Positions 52,150 through 61,268 of a DNA stretch of 64,000 bases are shown piece after piece (the stretch's first letter is position 1; every line of letters begins with the position of its first letter). A model generated the notes under the pieces. The model was given only the letters and a program-made list of their open reading frames with translations, had not been told where the DNA came from and did no database searches. A program made the position numbers and the translations under genes. This DNA comes from CAWCWN01 sp963799245. GTDB taxonomy: Bacteria; Chloroflexota; Ktedonobacteria; Ktedonobacterales; Ktedonobacteraceae. The stretch spans positions 1,736,001 to 1,800,000 of the forward strand of contig CAWCWN010000003.1 of the NCBI GenBank assembly GCA_963799245.1, written 5' to 3'.

Positions 52150-52735
52150 AGAGGTAGGCACATTGAGACAGGTTGAGCCGAAAGGTCTCGTCATCCAGGC
52201 ACAACGTGTGCTTGAAGGGGTAGGAGTAAGAGATAGCATTGCGGTCGATGGAGCTTGTCTCACCATCACTGAGCGAGGTGAGGATTGGTTTCACGTCGAT
52301 ACGATGGGAGAGACTCTTCGGTGCACGCGTCTAGGAAGTTCGCAGCCTGGCGATGCCGTCAATTTGGAGCGTTCCCTTCCTGCCAACGGGCGCATAGGCG
52401 GCCACCTAGTCCAGGGGCATATCGAGGCAACAGCCTCCGTCCTCACCATCAGGAAAGATGGCATGGCGCTGTATGTCGAGATAGCGCTACCAGAACACCT
52501 TCGTCCCTATATCGTTGCGAAAGGCTTTATTGCGGTCAACGGGGTGAGTCTCACCGTGGTCGAGAGTGTGCACAAGCGGTTCTCCATCGCGCTTATTCCC
52601 TACACGCAGGAGCATACCAACCTGGGTCGCTTGCAGCCAGGAACGCTGCTCAATCTTGAGACAGATATTGTAGGAAGATATGTTGTGCAGTTCTTACAGC
52701 AGAACACAGGCGCGGCCATGGAGGAGCATACATAG
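52130..52735 (+). CDS. ribE: Riboflavin synthase alpha chain
   Basis: A 201-residue enzyme with two similar lumazine-binding domains that dismutates lumazine to riboflavin. It opens MFTGIVEEVG; repeats show DGACLTIT in the first half and NGVSLTVV in the second, and GGHLVQGHIE is present. It ends the operon ribD-ribBA-ribH-ribE. ATG 52130 follows AAGGAG. Confidence 0.95.
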   Translation: MFTGIVEEVGTLRQVEPKGLVIQAQRVLEGVGVRDSIAVDGACLTITERGEDWFHVDTMGETLRCTRLGSSQPGDAVNLERSLPANGRIGGHLVQGHIEATASVLTIRKDGMALYVEIALPEHLRPYIVAKGFIAVNGVSLTVVESVHKRFSIALIPYTQEHTNLGRLQPGTLLNLETDIVGRYVVQFLQQNTGAAMEEHT

Positions 52736-52923
52736 AGGACAAAACCAGTTAGAAGAAGTGGTGTGTCCACAAAGCGTGATGTTCCTGTGATCTCTTCCCT
52801 CCAAACGGTGAGAATACTGTGATGAAGGCATTGTAGGCTTTAGAATGCAGATGAGAAGAGGAGTTCATTGAACGAGAGTGTCGTGCTCACGTGCTATTCA
52901 AAACCCCTCTTAGGAGAAACGCG

Positions 52924-53772
52924 ATGTTCAAGCAACGGATGCGCAAGAAAACGCTGAAGTATTCTCCCCTCTGGTTTGCCTTCATATGCCTGGTCGTCTT
53001 CTCTCTGGTGGCGTGTGGTAGTAGCAGCGGCCCTGGCCCTTCACCCACGGCAACCACCCTCGCGACGCCATCAGCAACACCGACACCATTCAGGGTGACA
53101 GGTGTTGACTTAGCAGTGCATCCGAATAGTATCGCAGGGAGGCCTTGCGGGAGTTCAGCTAGCTTTACCTACATCGCTACCTTCCACATTCCGGCAGGTA
53201 CGGCTGGCGGGACCATTCAGTTTCTCTATACAATTAATAACGGGCGCTCTTCGTCCAGTGCGAGTGTTCCCGTTGGCCCAGGAGAGACGACAAAGACCTT
53301 TACCTTTACGAGTTCGGGAACGCTGTACCCGGATCATACCTATCCAGGGATAGCGCAGGTGCTGGTGACCAGCCCCAACGCAGTCAGCTCGCCACAGATC
53401 AAACTGGCGGGAATGTGTACGCAAGCCTCGGTCTTCAAGGTGACGAGCATTGACATGTCGGTGAGTCCCCAGAGCCTGGCAGGACTCAGGTGTGGTACCT
53501 ACCTGACGGTCACCTACACGGCAACCTTCCATGTAGCAGCCAACAGTCCTGGCGGTCTGGTTCGGTTCAACTACACTGTTAATAATGGGCGTTCTGAGCA
53601 AGGGAGTGGTAGCCTCACCCTTGTCCCAGGTGAGACCACAAAAACATTCACCTTTGCCTGGGCAGGCAATCTCCCCGCTGACCATTTCTACCCGGAACCT
53701 GGAGGCGTGATTTCGACCAGCCCGAATATGGTCAGTTCTGGCACGCTTGGACCAACTGGTCAATGCAGCTAG
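52924..53772 (+). CDS. Lipoprotein with two tandem homologous domains
   Basis: A 282-residue protein with a lipoprotein signal (LVVFSLVAC), a Thr/Pro/Ser linker, and two domains of about 105 residues that align over their full length. Matching pairs are FRVTGVDLAV / FKVTSIDMSV, YTINNGRSSS / YTVNNGRSEQ and GETTKTFTF in both. Each starts with one Cys and ends with one (RPCG...GMC, LRCG...GQC), perhaps a disulfide. The fold looks like an all-beta Ig-like domain; the function is unknown. Start ATG 52924 has AGGAG upstream. Confidence 0.8.
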   Translation: MFKQRMRKKTLKYSPLWFAFICLVVFSLVACGSSSGPGPSPTATTLATPSATPTPFRVTGVDLAVHPNSIAGRPCGSSASFTYIATFHIPAGTAGGTIQFLYTINNGRSSSSASVPVGPGETTKTFTFTSSGTLYPDHTYPGIAQVLVTSPNAVSSPQIKLAGMCTQASVFKVTSIDMSVSPQSLAGLRCGTYLTVTYTATFHVAANSPGGLVRFNYTVNNGRSEQGSGSLTLVPGETTKTFTFAWAGNLPADHFYPEPGGVISTSPNMVSSGTLGPTGQCS

Positions 53773-53868
53773 ACGATACCTGTCTACCCAGCGGTCCGCT
53801 GAAAGAGCACAGGCGTACGCTCAGCGACTACCAGGTTGGCGAATATACCATTTTCACAGAGATTCTCT

Positions 53869-55083
53869 CTACTCCTTTGCAAGCTTTGTCGGCCCGACCT
53901 GCGCGTGTGGCTCGCTGGAATGGGCAGGCCCTTTTTTGCGGTGATCAACGATGATGTGTGTGATTTCCTCAATTTTTTCTGGAGACCACTGGGCAAAATG
54001 ATCCCAGGCGCTTGTTTGCCAGTCGTCGACGGTCCTCGTTGGCGCTATCCAGGGAGGGATATTGACCAGCAGGTGTTGGGCCAGGGCGGTCACAAATGGC
54101 TCGTAGATCAGGCGGATCTCAGCCAGGCGCGCTTCAGCATCCTCCGGATGAAGCAGGTGCAACTCTACCTGGGCCAGGGCATCGCTCATGCGCGCAAAAT
54201 CTGCCGGCGGCAGACGGCTTTGCGTTGAAGTCAGCGGGGGTGCTCCGTAAATTTGTGCCAGGTCAACCGCCGCATGGCGGGCGATGGCAAATGTGAAACG
54301 CGCATTTGGCAGCGAGACATTCTCAAAGCCTATTATCAGCAAGGCGCAGGTATCCAGGATAGTCGTGAGGGCTGCCAGCCAGGACTGCCGTTCATGCTGG
54401 GAGCGATAATACGTCAGGACCGGGTAGGAGAGGTGGCTCTCAAGCACCTCGGCACACCACTGCTCCCAGCCCTGCAGATACTCGACGAGAACCTCGCTGC
54501 GCTGCTCGCGATAGTGGCGGCGTAGAAGCTCGGTGGCACTGGAAGGGGAGCCTGCCCGCGCGTCCAGGAGCGAGATATGGGTCTCTCGCCGCGAAAACGC
54601 CTGGTAAATGACTGGAACATAGCCGATGATGAGCGCAAGAAAACCAAAGCCCGTCCCGGCTTCTAACACCGCCACAAGTCTCCCCAACGCGCTCAGGGGC
54701 ACAACGTCGCCAAAGCCCAGAGTGGTGAACGTTACCCCGCTCATATAGAGATAGGTCCCCAGCGTCACCTGTTTTTCAGGAGCGTTGAGCAGCGACCCCA
54801 TCCCCCATTGCAGCAGTGTGAAGCCCATTATGAGCAGGACGGCCCACAAAATAAGCAGGATAATGAGCGAAAGCGGGCCAAAGTACCCAAGGTAGAACTC
54901 GCGTCGATTTCCACGCAGCTTGCGCGCGCCCCATGACCACAGCAGCCAGGTAGATGTGTAAAACTGGCGAGAGAACCTGAAGCGCCGTGAGACACGGCGC
55001 GGCAGGATGATCGACTCAAAGCCGTCTTGCAGGACCGCAAGGATTAACAGAAAACTTACAATGATGGCAAGCACATGCAGCAT
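53869..55083 (-). CDS. Potassium channel-like membrane protein
   Basis: A 404-residue protein. Three hydrophobic segments are at about 3-20, 68-92 and 135-160. Between the last two is a pore loop with TTLGFGD at 120-126, a variant of the K+ filter TVGYGD, so it is an Ion_trans_2-type channel. The C-terminal 230 residues are soluble and helical and do not look like an RCK domain. Ligand and gating are unknown. ATG 55083 has AGGAAGG upstream. Confidence 0.82.
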   Translation of the reverse strand: MLHVLAIIVSFLLILAVLQDGFESIILPRRVSRRFRFSRQFYTSTWLLWSWGARKLRGNRREFYLGYFGPLSLIILLILWAVLLIMGFTLLQWGMGSLLNAPEKQVTLGTYLYMSGVTFTTLGFGDVVPLSALGRLVAVLEAGTGFGFLALIIGYVPVIYQAFSRRETHISLLDARAGSPSSATELLRRHYREQRSEVLVEYLQGWEQWCAEVLESHLSYPVLTYYRSQHERQSWLAALTTILDTCALLIIGFENVSLPNARFTFAIARHAAVDLAQIYGAPPLTSTQSRLPPADFARMSDALAQVELHLLHPEDAEARLAEIRLIYEPFVTALAQHLLVNIPPWIAPTRTVDDWQTSAWDHFAQWSPEKIEEITHIIVDHRKKGPAHSSEPHAQVGPTKLAKE

Positions 55084-55340
55084 GCGGATTGTTCCTTCCT
55101 GATTTAGCGCGCTGAGGCGCCGGCGACCAATTTCATTCCTTTCATTTTACATTACCTCGCATGCAGGGGTGCATAGTTACAGCTGAGCTGCATGTGATGA
55201 GGAGAGGCGTAGATCGTATTGGTCGCGGCCGGGTCGAAGCAATACCCAAAGTCATTCCTGAAACACAGGGAGATGCAAGGCGAGAGGGGGCCTCTGTGGG
55301 GTGGATCGCTGCAGCGGACGCAGGTGGAAAATCCTGCGGC

Positions 55341-55745
55341 TCAATCTTTTCGCAGCGTGCTGGAGATCTGGACATGGTGGCCGGCCCGCTCCAGGACCTC
55401 CAGGGCCCGTTCCACATTCTCCTCTTTGATCAGTAAGTAGTCGGTGGAGTACGTGGCGATTGCCAGCACACTGATATTTGCCTCTGCCAGCGGAATAGCC
55501 AGCGAGACATGGACTCCCGCCACGGAAAAATCGAAGGCGCCCTGCACTTGCACACAGCGCCATCCTCGCTCTGCCTCTATGTCTCCTGGCACGTTGTCCT
55601 GCTGGCAGACGATAGATAACTCTTCGTGCGTGCGTGTCAGCGAGACAAAGTCGCCCAGAAGAGCCCAGTAGGGAATGTGTTTATCGGGATGGAATTGACA
55701 AACAGCGTAGGTATGTGGCAGCAGTGATAAGTTTAATGTTTTCAT
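55341..55745 (-). CDS. ACT-domain protein
   Basis: A 134-residue protein resembling small two-ACT proteins: an N-terminal part with LPHTYAVCQFHPD and LSIVCQQDNVP, then VQGAFDFSVAGVHVSLAIPL and ISVLAIATYSTDYLLIKEEN. Such proteins often bind amino acids. The start is ATG 55745 with AGGAG about 12 bases upstream; an in-frame reading from 55811 is longer. The 257-base gap on its downstream side holds no recognisable gene. Confidence 0.78.
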   Translation of the reverse strand: MKTLNLSLLPHTYAVCQFHPDKHIPYWALLGDFVSLTRTHEELSIVCQQDNVPGDIEAERGWRCVQVQGAFDFSVAGVHVSLAIPLAEANISVLAIATYSTDYLLIKEENVERALEVLERAGHHVQISSTLRKD

Positions 55746-56090
55746 TAGCGCTGATTGCTCCTGAGCGTGTCCATACTTGCAGAGCTGATGGAGAGAGGCA
55801 CTGCCTATCAATCAAGCCGCGTGGGAATACCAACGTCTCTTCACATGGTGGCGTTCCTCTCCATCGGCCTCCACGCATTTCGCTCCTCGCGTTGCATGGT
55901 GGTATCAGGCAAAGTATAGGGACTTTGACCTCAAGGTGCTACATACAAAATAGAAAAATTAAAGCGAACAATTTTATGCACTTTGCACAATGCCAATGGC
56001 GCCCGCGCAGTAATTGCGGCGGGGATAAAAGCATATTTGCTCGTGCAATTGTGCCGGCAAATATGCCAGGTAGTATGCAAAGTATACAAA
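55746..56090. other. Gene-free gap with an inverted repeat
   Basis: No gene is supported. GCATATTTGC (56031-56040) and GCAAATATGC (56057-56066) form an inverted repeat near the end of the phosphatase gene; the centre, with GTGCAATTGTGC, is also partly palindromic. It may be a terminator for the minus-strand phosphatase transcript or a binding site. Confidence 0.35.
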
Positions 56091-56912
56091 TCACCGCGCG
56101 CTGATGTTTGAGTCAGCGCCTGCATGTAATTGATGCACAAAGCCTGGGCCGCCGAGATACATGCCCCCATCAACATTGAGGCACTGCCCCCCCGCGTATA
56201 CGCAGGGGCTATTTACCTTCCCGGGCGGGCAGCGGAGCATGAAGCTGATGGGGGTATGACCATGTATCAGCTGTTGTCCGCCAAAGATGCTCAAAAAGCG
56301 GCGGGCAAAATCTTCGCCGCTGCTCGCCTGCATAAAGGCTCCCCGCCGGTCGAAGTCGTCTAGCATTTCTTCCCAGGCTAACGCATCGCTGTGACGTAGC
56401 AGCCTGGTAAAGGCAGCGTTCACCTCTTCAATGTTACGTCCACATTTGATATAGAAGGGAGCGTCCGCGTGCGTGAAAAGGTAATCATCTACCCGCGCCA
56501 TCGCAGGTAGGTGAGCTATCCAATCGAGGTGGTGCGGCATCAGAGTGGCGATATCTCTGCGATTGCCGCCGTTGCGTTTCCAGCGGGTCAGAAAGTTGCT
56601 TCCCAGTCCTGTTGAGCGCCTGCCGAAACGATAGGCTGCGAACAACATCATCTCGTGGTTGCCCAGTAGTGACGCCACCGAGCCACCAGCGGCGGCGGCC
56701 TCGGCCTGCAGGCGCATCACCAGGTCCATCACGGCGATGCCGTCGCTGCCACGATCGACAAGATCTCCCATCAACCAGAGCGCAGCCTTACCCCCCTTCC
56801 AGGAGTGCTCACCATCTATCAGTTGCGAATCATGCAGCAGTTTGATCAGCTTCTTCAGGTGGCCATGGACATCGCCGATGACATATGTGGGTCGTAGGGA
56901 AAGGGTCTGCAT
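56091..56912 (-). CDS. Metallophosphoesterase (PPP-type phosphatase)
   Basis: A 273-residue phosphatase with the three PPP signatures: GDVHGH at 13-18, LMGDLVDRGSD, and LLGNHEMM; also HGHTP near the C-terminus. It resembles bacterial Ser/Thr protein phosphatases and Ap4A hydrolases, and these cannot be told apart here. The start ATG 56912 is 41 bases beyond the kinase stop on the same strand, so it may oppose that kinase. A longer reading from 57014 overlaps the kinase and is rejected. Confidence 0.85.
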   Translation of the reverse strand: MQTLSLRPTYVIGDVHGHLKKLIKLLHDSQLIDGEHSWKGGKAALWLMGDLVDRGSDGIAVMDLVMRLQAEAAAAGGSVASLLGNHEMMLFAAYRFGRRSTGLGSNFLTRWKRNGGNRRDIATLMPHHLDWIAHLPAMARVDDYLFTHADAPFYIKCGRNIEEVNAAFTRLLRHSDALAWEEMLDDFDRRGAFMQASSGEDFARRFLSIFGGQQLIHGHTPISFMLRCPPGKVNSPCVYAGGQCLNVDGGMYLGGPGFVHQLHAGADSNISAR

Positions 56913-56953
56913 CGCTACTCTCTTTTTCTCCTGGGATATGCAACGTAGCCAGG

Positions 56954-57940
56954 CTAATGGCCGGCAGTATGGACAAACTGGGCAAGGAAACCAAGTACGA
57001 TCAACAGCAGGCAAATGGCGATGATGATGAGGATGGCCAGAAGTACAGAGCGACCTGTGCGGTTGAGTTGTGGCTTCTCCGGCTCATAGGGCACTGGCTT
57101 GACCTCTTCAAGGTTGCGCAGGTCGTGGAGGAAATCGCTCATTGTCTTGTAGCGCTTATCCCGGTCACGACGGATGGCCTGCATCACGACGGTAGCCAGC
57201 GCCGGCGAGATCTGCGGATTGGCGAGGAGGATCGAGGGGGGGTCCTGCGAGACATGCTGGTTCATAATGGCAAAAATATTCTCTCCTTCAAATGGTGTGT
57301 GACCGCATAGCATTTCATACAGCATCACGCCGACGGCGTAGATATCAGAGCTGGCCGCCCCGCGCTCACCTTTGAGCTGCTCAGGGGACATATAGTCGGG
57401 CGTACCCATTGTTCCTGATAGGCCGCGCCAGGTCACCCGGCGCGCACCTTCGAGCAGGGCGATACCGAAATCGATGATTTTAATATCGCCATCCTCCTGC
57501 AGCATGATATTTTCGGGCTTAATATCACGATGAAAGATCCCTAGGGCATGACAGCTTACCAGGGCATCACAAATTTGTGACGTAATGCGGACTGCCTCGC
57601 CTACCGGCAGCGGGTTGGGGGCATAGTCTTCGAGGACCGAGCGCAGAGTTCGTCCTTTGATGTACTCCACTACCAGGTACTCCTGCGAGCGCTTTTCATC
57701 GCTATTGAGCAGGTGCTGAACATGCGGGTGATGCAGGCGATTGCCGATCTCGGCCTCGCGCCTGTAGCGCTCGAATACCGCGATATCCCCAATTAAATCG
57801 TCATTGGGGAACTTGAGCACAACTTCTTGCTGGTTGGATACATCACGCGCTAGATACACCCGATTCATGCCACCATGACCCAGCATACGAATAATCTCGT
57901 AATGATCAACCTGTGTGCCCGGTGTATAGGTTGTGGTCAT
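56954..57940 (-). CDS. Ser/Thr protein kinase with C-terminal membrane anchor
   Basis: A 328-residue Hanks-type kinase. Motifs: glycine loop LGHGGMNRVYLA at 20-31, Lys43, HRDIKPEN, DFGIAL and GTPDYMSPEQL. The last 30 residues form one membrane helix followed by a very short tail, so there is no extracellular sensor (no PASTA). ATG 57940 is chosen by homology. It is followed by the phosphatase gene, forming a likely kinase/phosphatase pair. Confidence 0.9.
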   Translation of the reverse strand: MTTTYTPGTQVDHYEIIRMLGHGGMNRVYLARDVSNQQEVVLKFPNDDLIGDIAVFERYRREAEIGNRLHHPHVQHLLNSDEKRSQEYLVVEYIKGRTLRSVLEDYAPNPLPVGEAVRITSQICDALVSCHALGIFHRDIKPENIMLQEDGDIKIIDFGIALLEGARRVTWRGLSGTMGTPDYMSPEQLKGERGAASSDIYAVGVMLYEMLCGHTPFEGENIFAIMNQHVSQDPPSILLANPQISPALATVVMQAIRRDRDKRYKTMSDFLHDLRNLEEVKPVPYEPEKPQLNRTGRSVLLAILIIIAICLLLIVLGFLAQFVHTAGH

Positions 57941-58040
57941 CGGCTCTGCTGGCCTTTCTCCAGTACAAACAACAAGGTCTTGCGCCACAAGTATAACATA
58001 TGTATACAATATATCACCACAGCATCAGATCATAGCGATT

Positions 58041-58460
58041 TTAGAGCCCATCCGCGTTTCCCGCCTCTTCAAGCGCGGGTACGGGGGCCATGATCCCCTC
58101 ATAGATGAAATCACTGCAGTAGCGGGCGACGAGCTGCGCAGCGACGCGCAGGCGAGCGACGCCGCTGTCCATGGCCCGCCTGCGCAACGGCGGCGGCCAG
58201 AGCAGGAGCCACTTCGTAGTCCATTGCCAGCGGGATAATCTGTCCCTCGCGCAGGTCGTGCTCATTCACCAGTGAGGCCAGGCGTTCCGCTCTGCAGGGC
58301 CGCCGCGGCTACCGCGCTTGCGACATAAGGTGCCACCGTGTAGTCCATGACCGATGGCACTATACGCTCGGCGCTAAGCTGGTTGGCCGGCATGAGCTCG
58401 GCGATGGCGTAAGCTGCCGCGATCAGCATCTCCTGCTTTTCTACTATGCAGTAGATGCGC
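58041..58460 (-). pseudogene. Malic-enzyme remnants, two tandem C-terminal copies
   Basis: On the minus strand 58460-58262 reads EMLIAAAYAIAELMPANQL and VPSVMDYTVAPYVASAV, like the C-terminus of malic enzymes. A second, related unit follows at about 58264-58041 in another frame, EHDLREGQIIPLAMDYEVAP, then after one more shift MDSGVARLRVAAQLVARY. Both lack the catalytic and NAD domains. They are decayed pieces of a duplicated gene end in the 598-base gap between the kinase and ABC1 genes. Confidence 0.6.
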
Positions 58461-58538
58461 AAACAGAGATGCGCGGGCTCGAGCATGTCACAAACATGCA
58501 GCTTTGCGCAGGTGTGTAAGCGTGGAGAGGCAGTCAGC

Positions 58539-59960
58539 TCAAATGTAGCTCGCCACAATCTCCAGCGTATTTGTCGCGGGGTCAAGCTGCTTTGTGATCC
58601 CGTCGAGGAGTCCGAGCGCTCTCCCCACCAGCAGGAGATCCACAGGAATGGAGCCGATGCTCCTGCCCAGGCGCAATCCGACATCCGCCGCCTCCATGGT
58701 CTCTTGCTCTCCGAGCAGCACACCCACGATTTGCAGCAGCGTGGGCACATCCGCCTTGTCAAGCCGCAGCCCTGCCTCTTTAAGCGCCAGCGTCAGCGCG
58801 CTGAAATCCGCTGCCAGCAGTGCCCGGACCATCTCGCCCATGGCATGAACAAGCGAGGGAGACAGGCTCATTGTGAGGCCATGGTCAAGCAATACCAGGC
58901 GCGGTCCGGGCTGTACAAATAGATTGCCGGGATGAGGGTCCGCGTGCAGCAAGCCCAGGTGCAGCATCTGCTCGGCATAGACGTCATTGAGCAGCCGGGC
59001 CACCTCTGCTGGAGAGATGCTCTGCTGCAGCATGGCCTCGCGGTCGGTGATTTTAATCCCATCGGCAAACTCCATGACAAGCATGCGCGCGCTACTCAGC
59101 TCGGCGTGGACCGCGGGAACCAGTACATCCGCTCGCTGCCGGAGGGCCTCGCGCAGTTGCTCGCTTGCCGTAGCTTCGCGTCGAAAGTCGAGTTCGAGTG
59201 GCAGCGTCCACTGCAGATAATCGACGATGGGTTGTAGCTGGATAGAGGGGATGATGCGAGCGATAGCCGCAACGACCGTTGCCATCACTGACAGGTCGAC
59301 GGCCACCAGGTCCGCGATTTCCGGGTACTGAATCTTGATGGCAACCCAGCGACCGTCGCGCAGCTGAGCGCGGTGTACCTGCGCGATGGAGGCGGCAGCG
59401 ACCGGTTCCTGTTCAATCCAGGCGAAAACGTCCTGAGGCCGGCGGCCGAGTTCCTGTGTAATCGCCTCCTCAATGAGCGGCCATGTATGTGGAGGCAGGC
59501 GATCCTGCAGTGGTGCGAGGGTACGGATGTACGCCGCGGGGAGCAGGTCAGGCCGTGTCGAGGCAAACTGACAGGCCTTGATCAGCGCGCCGCCGAGCGT
59601 CGTCGCGGTATCCAGCAGGCGGTTTGCGGCGCGCTGATGATGTAGCTCCCAGTCTCTTGGAGCGACGAAGTTGGGCCACCAGCGCTCGCGCTCGCGCAGG
59701 GTGACATAGCCGCTAAAGATATCGGCTGCCAGGGCTGCCAGTAGCAGCGTGCGTGACCACTGTGGTCCGCCCGGGGCTGAGCGACTGTAACTCTCCTGGG
59801 CCTGGAGGCCCGTTTCTAGCCAGAGAAAAGAGTTTGAGCGGGCCAGGTCGCCCAGGCGTGCGAAAATCATGGCGAGATTCGACGCCGTACTCTCGCCCGT
59901 GAAGACTGCCTGCGTTTCCTCGATGGCACGCCTGATAGCCTGGTCTGCAATCTGCTCCAT
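58539..59960 (-). CDS. ABC1/UbiB-family atypical kinase
   Basis: A 473-residue ABC1 protein. The usual KxGQ motif reads KACQ (128-131), followed by FASTRPDLLP; the nucleotide loop AAASIAQVHRAQ, the HADPHPGNLF catalytic segment and LLDHGL are present. Homologues act in quinone or lipid metabolism, as ATPases rather than protein kinases. The G-to-C change in KxGQ is unusual. Start ATG 59960 has AAAGGCG 5 bases upstream. Confidence 0.85.
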   Translation of the reverse strand: MEQIADQAIRRAIEETQAVFTGESTASNLAMIFARLGDLARSNSFLWLETGLQAQESYSRSAPGGPQWSRTLLLAALAADIFSGYVTLRERERWWPNFVAPRDWELHHQRAANRLLDTATTLGGALIKACQFASTRPDLLPAAYIRTLAPLQDRLPPHTWPLIEEAITQELGRRPQDVFAWIEQEPVAAASIAQVHRAQLRDGRWVAIKIQYPEIADLVAVDLSVMATVVAAIARIIPSIQLQPIVDYLQWTLPLELDFRREATASEQLREALRQRADVLVPAVHAELSSARMLVMEFADGIKITDREAMLQQSISPAEVARLLNDVYAEQMLHLGLLHADPHPGNLFVQPGPRLVLLDHGLTMSLSPSLVHAMGEMVRALLAADFSALTLALKEAGLRLDKADVPTLLQIVGVLLGEQETMEAADVGLRLGRSIGSIPVDLLLVGRALGLLDGITKQLDPATNTLEIVASYI

Positions 59961-60145
59961 AATCGCCTTTCTCTTCATCCAGACAGAGGGACGCGCCAGG
60001 TGTCGCTGTTTTGCCAGGCGCTGCCGTCCCATATTTACAGTCTTTCTTGATATTGTACATTGTTTTTGATGGCTTATCCTCTCTTCTTGATCACAATTGC
60101 AGAAAAAGGCAGCTACAGAATAGACAGATTACCCCCCTGGATCAA

Positions 60146-60385
60146 TTACTGGCCCTTTATCCAGTAACCACCCACATTCTCAATCGAATAAGCCTGGCCC
60201 GTGACCTCTGAGAGCCTACGCAAAATTCTCTGTGCGTCCTTTTTCTCCAGGGCTCCTCCCTGTTCCATGAGGTACACAAGCCGGGGCTCGACAGAGGCGA
60301 TAGCCGCCACCGCGTCGGTGCTCAGGTGGTACCTCCGTTCGATCGCGCGCAGGGTCAGTTTATCCTCCTCGTTGATGTACGGCAC
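60146..60385 (-). CDS. Small helical protein, coupled to the gene before it
   Basis: 79 residues, not recognised. It is mostly helical, with YHLSTDAVAAIASVEPRLVYLMEQGG looking like a DNA-binding helix pair. The GTG start (60385) overlaps the TAG stop of the upstream gene by one base, which shows translational coupling. A longer out-of-context reading from 60556 is a shadow of the upstream gene. Confidence 0.55.
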   Translation of the reverse strand: MPYINEEDKLTLRAIERRYHLSTDAVAAIASVEPRLVYLMEQGGALEKKDAQRILRRLSEVTGQAYSIENVGGYWIKGQ

Positions 60386-60597
60386 TAGCCCACGACCCTG
60401 GTGTAGGTCTCGGTGACGATGCTGTCGGCCTCCTCCGCGCCCACCAGCTTGTCGAGGGCCTCCAGGTGTTTCCCCAGGATCTTGTATTTCCGTTCGATGA
60501 CTTCGTGGGACGCGACATTGGCGTAGCCATATAGGGCCAGGCGCATGGACTGGCACTCGAGCTCGATCTGCCTGCGCAGGCGTGCTACCTCGCTCAT
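60385..60597 (-). CDS. Small hypothetical protein
   Basis: 70 residues, helical, opening MSEVARLRRQIELECQSMRL and then ERKYKILGKHLEALDKLVG. Not assigned to a family. ATG 60597 has AAGGAGAG upstream, a strong site that supports a real gene. It heads a two-gene minus-strand unit opposite the Cro/C1-type gene. Confidence 0.65.
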   Translation of the reverse strand: MSEVARLRRQIELECQSMRLALYGYANVASHEVIERKYKILGKHLEALDKLVGAEEADSIVTETYTRVVG

Positions 60598-60754
60598 GCT
60601 CTCTCTCCTTGTGACCTGATATGCCGATACTATATACCAGTAGAGCGGCTCCATAAAATTGGATACCACTACATTACATACCATTACAGTGGGATTGTGT
60701 CAAGTGGTCAGGTTTAGTATCATTAAGACAGCGATGAGCGAAGGATGAAGAGAT

Positions 60755-61033
60755 ATGAGACGTTTGCGCGTGAAAGAGGTAGCACAGGCCAAGGGCTTCA
60801 CAATGGCTCGTTTGCAGCGGGCTGCCGATATCAATCTGAAGACGCTTCAGGCGATCTGGCACGACCCGCGGCATAACGCGTCCTTGAATACTCTGGATAA
60901 AATAGCAAGGGTTCTGGACGTGCCTGTGACAGAGTTGATCGAAGATGTACCAGAAAACACGCAGCCGACGGAAAAGAGGATGAAAAAGGTAGCGGAGGAT
61001 GGTGATAGTTACTCTCCGGAAGAGCGGGATTAG
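60755..61033 (+). CDS. Cro/C1-type helix-turn-helix regulator
   Basis: 92 residues. The XRE-type domain covers residues 3-65: VKEVAQAKGFTMARLQRAAD, then TLQAIWHDPRHNASLNTLDK and IARVLDVPVTELIE. A short charged tail follows. It is divergent from the small gene pair, with a 157-base gap that could carry its operator. ATG 60755 follows AAGGATGAAGAG. The 235 bases after it hold no gene. Confidence 0.82.
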   Translation: MRRLRVKEVAQAKGFTMARLQRAADINLKTLQAIWHDPRHNASLNTLDKIARVLDVPVTELIEDVPENTQPTEKRMKKVAEDGDSYSPEERD

Positions 61034-61268
61034 GCAGAGGTGGAGGGCCAGCAAGCCGGGGCTAAAGTGTGTGGGGGCAACTTTCCCCGTTTGTGGTATG
61101 CAAGGAGGAGCAACTTATCGTGAAAAGGTCACCTCAGCTGGAGCGGTATGCGCGCTTTTTGGGGGAAGATTTGCTTACACAAATTTATCGCACTGCCGAC
61201 TTTGCCCTTTGAGGTCGCCCTCTCTTTCTCTCCTACCTTGCATATGGGAGGAGCCTTTCTCGCCTGGC

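Noticed and set aside
55142..55436. Overlapping readings on both strands between the channel and ACT genes
   Set aside because: Neither has a family signature; they extend from the ACT gene in other frames.
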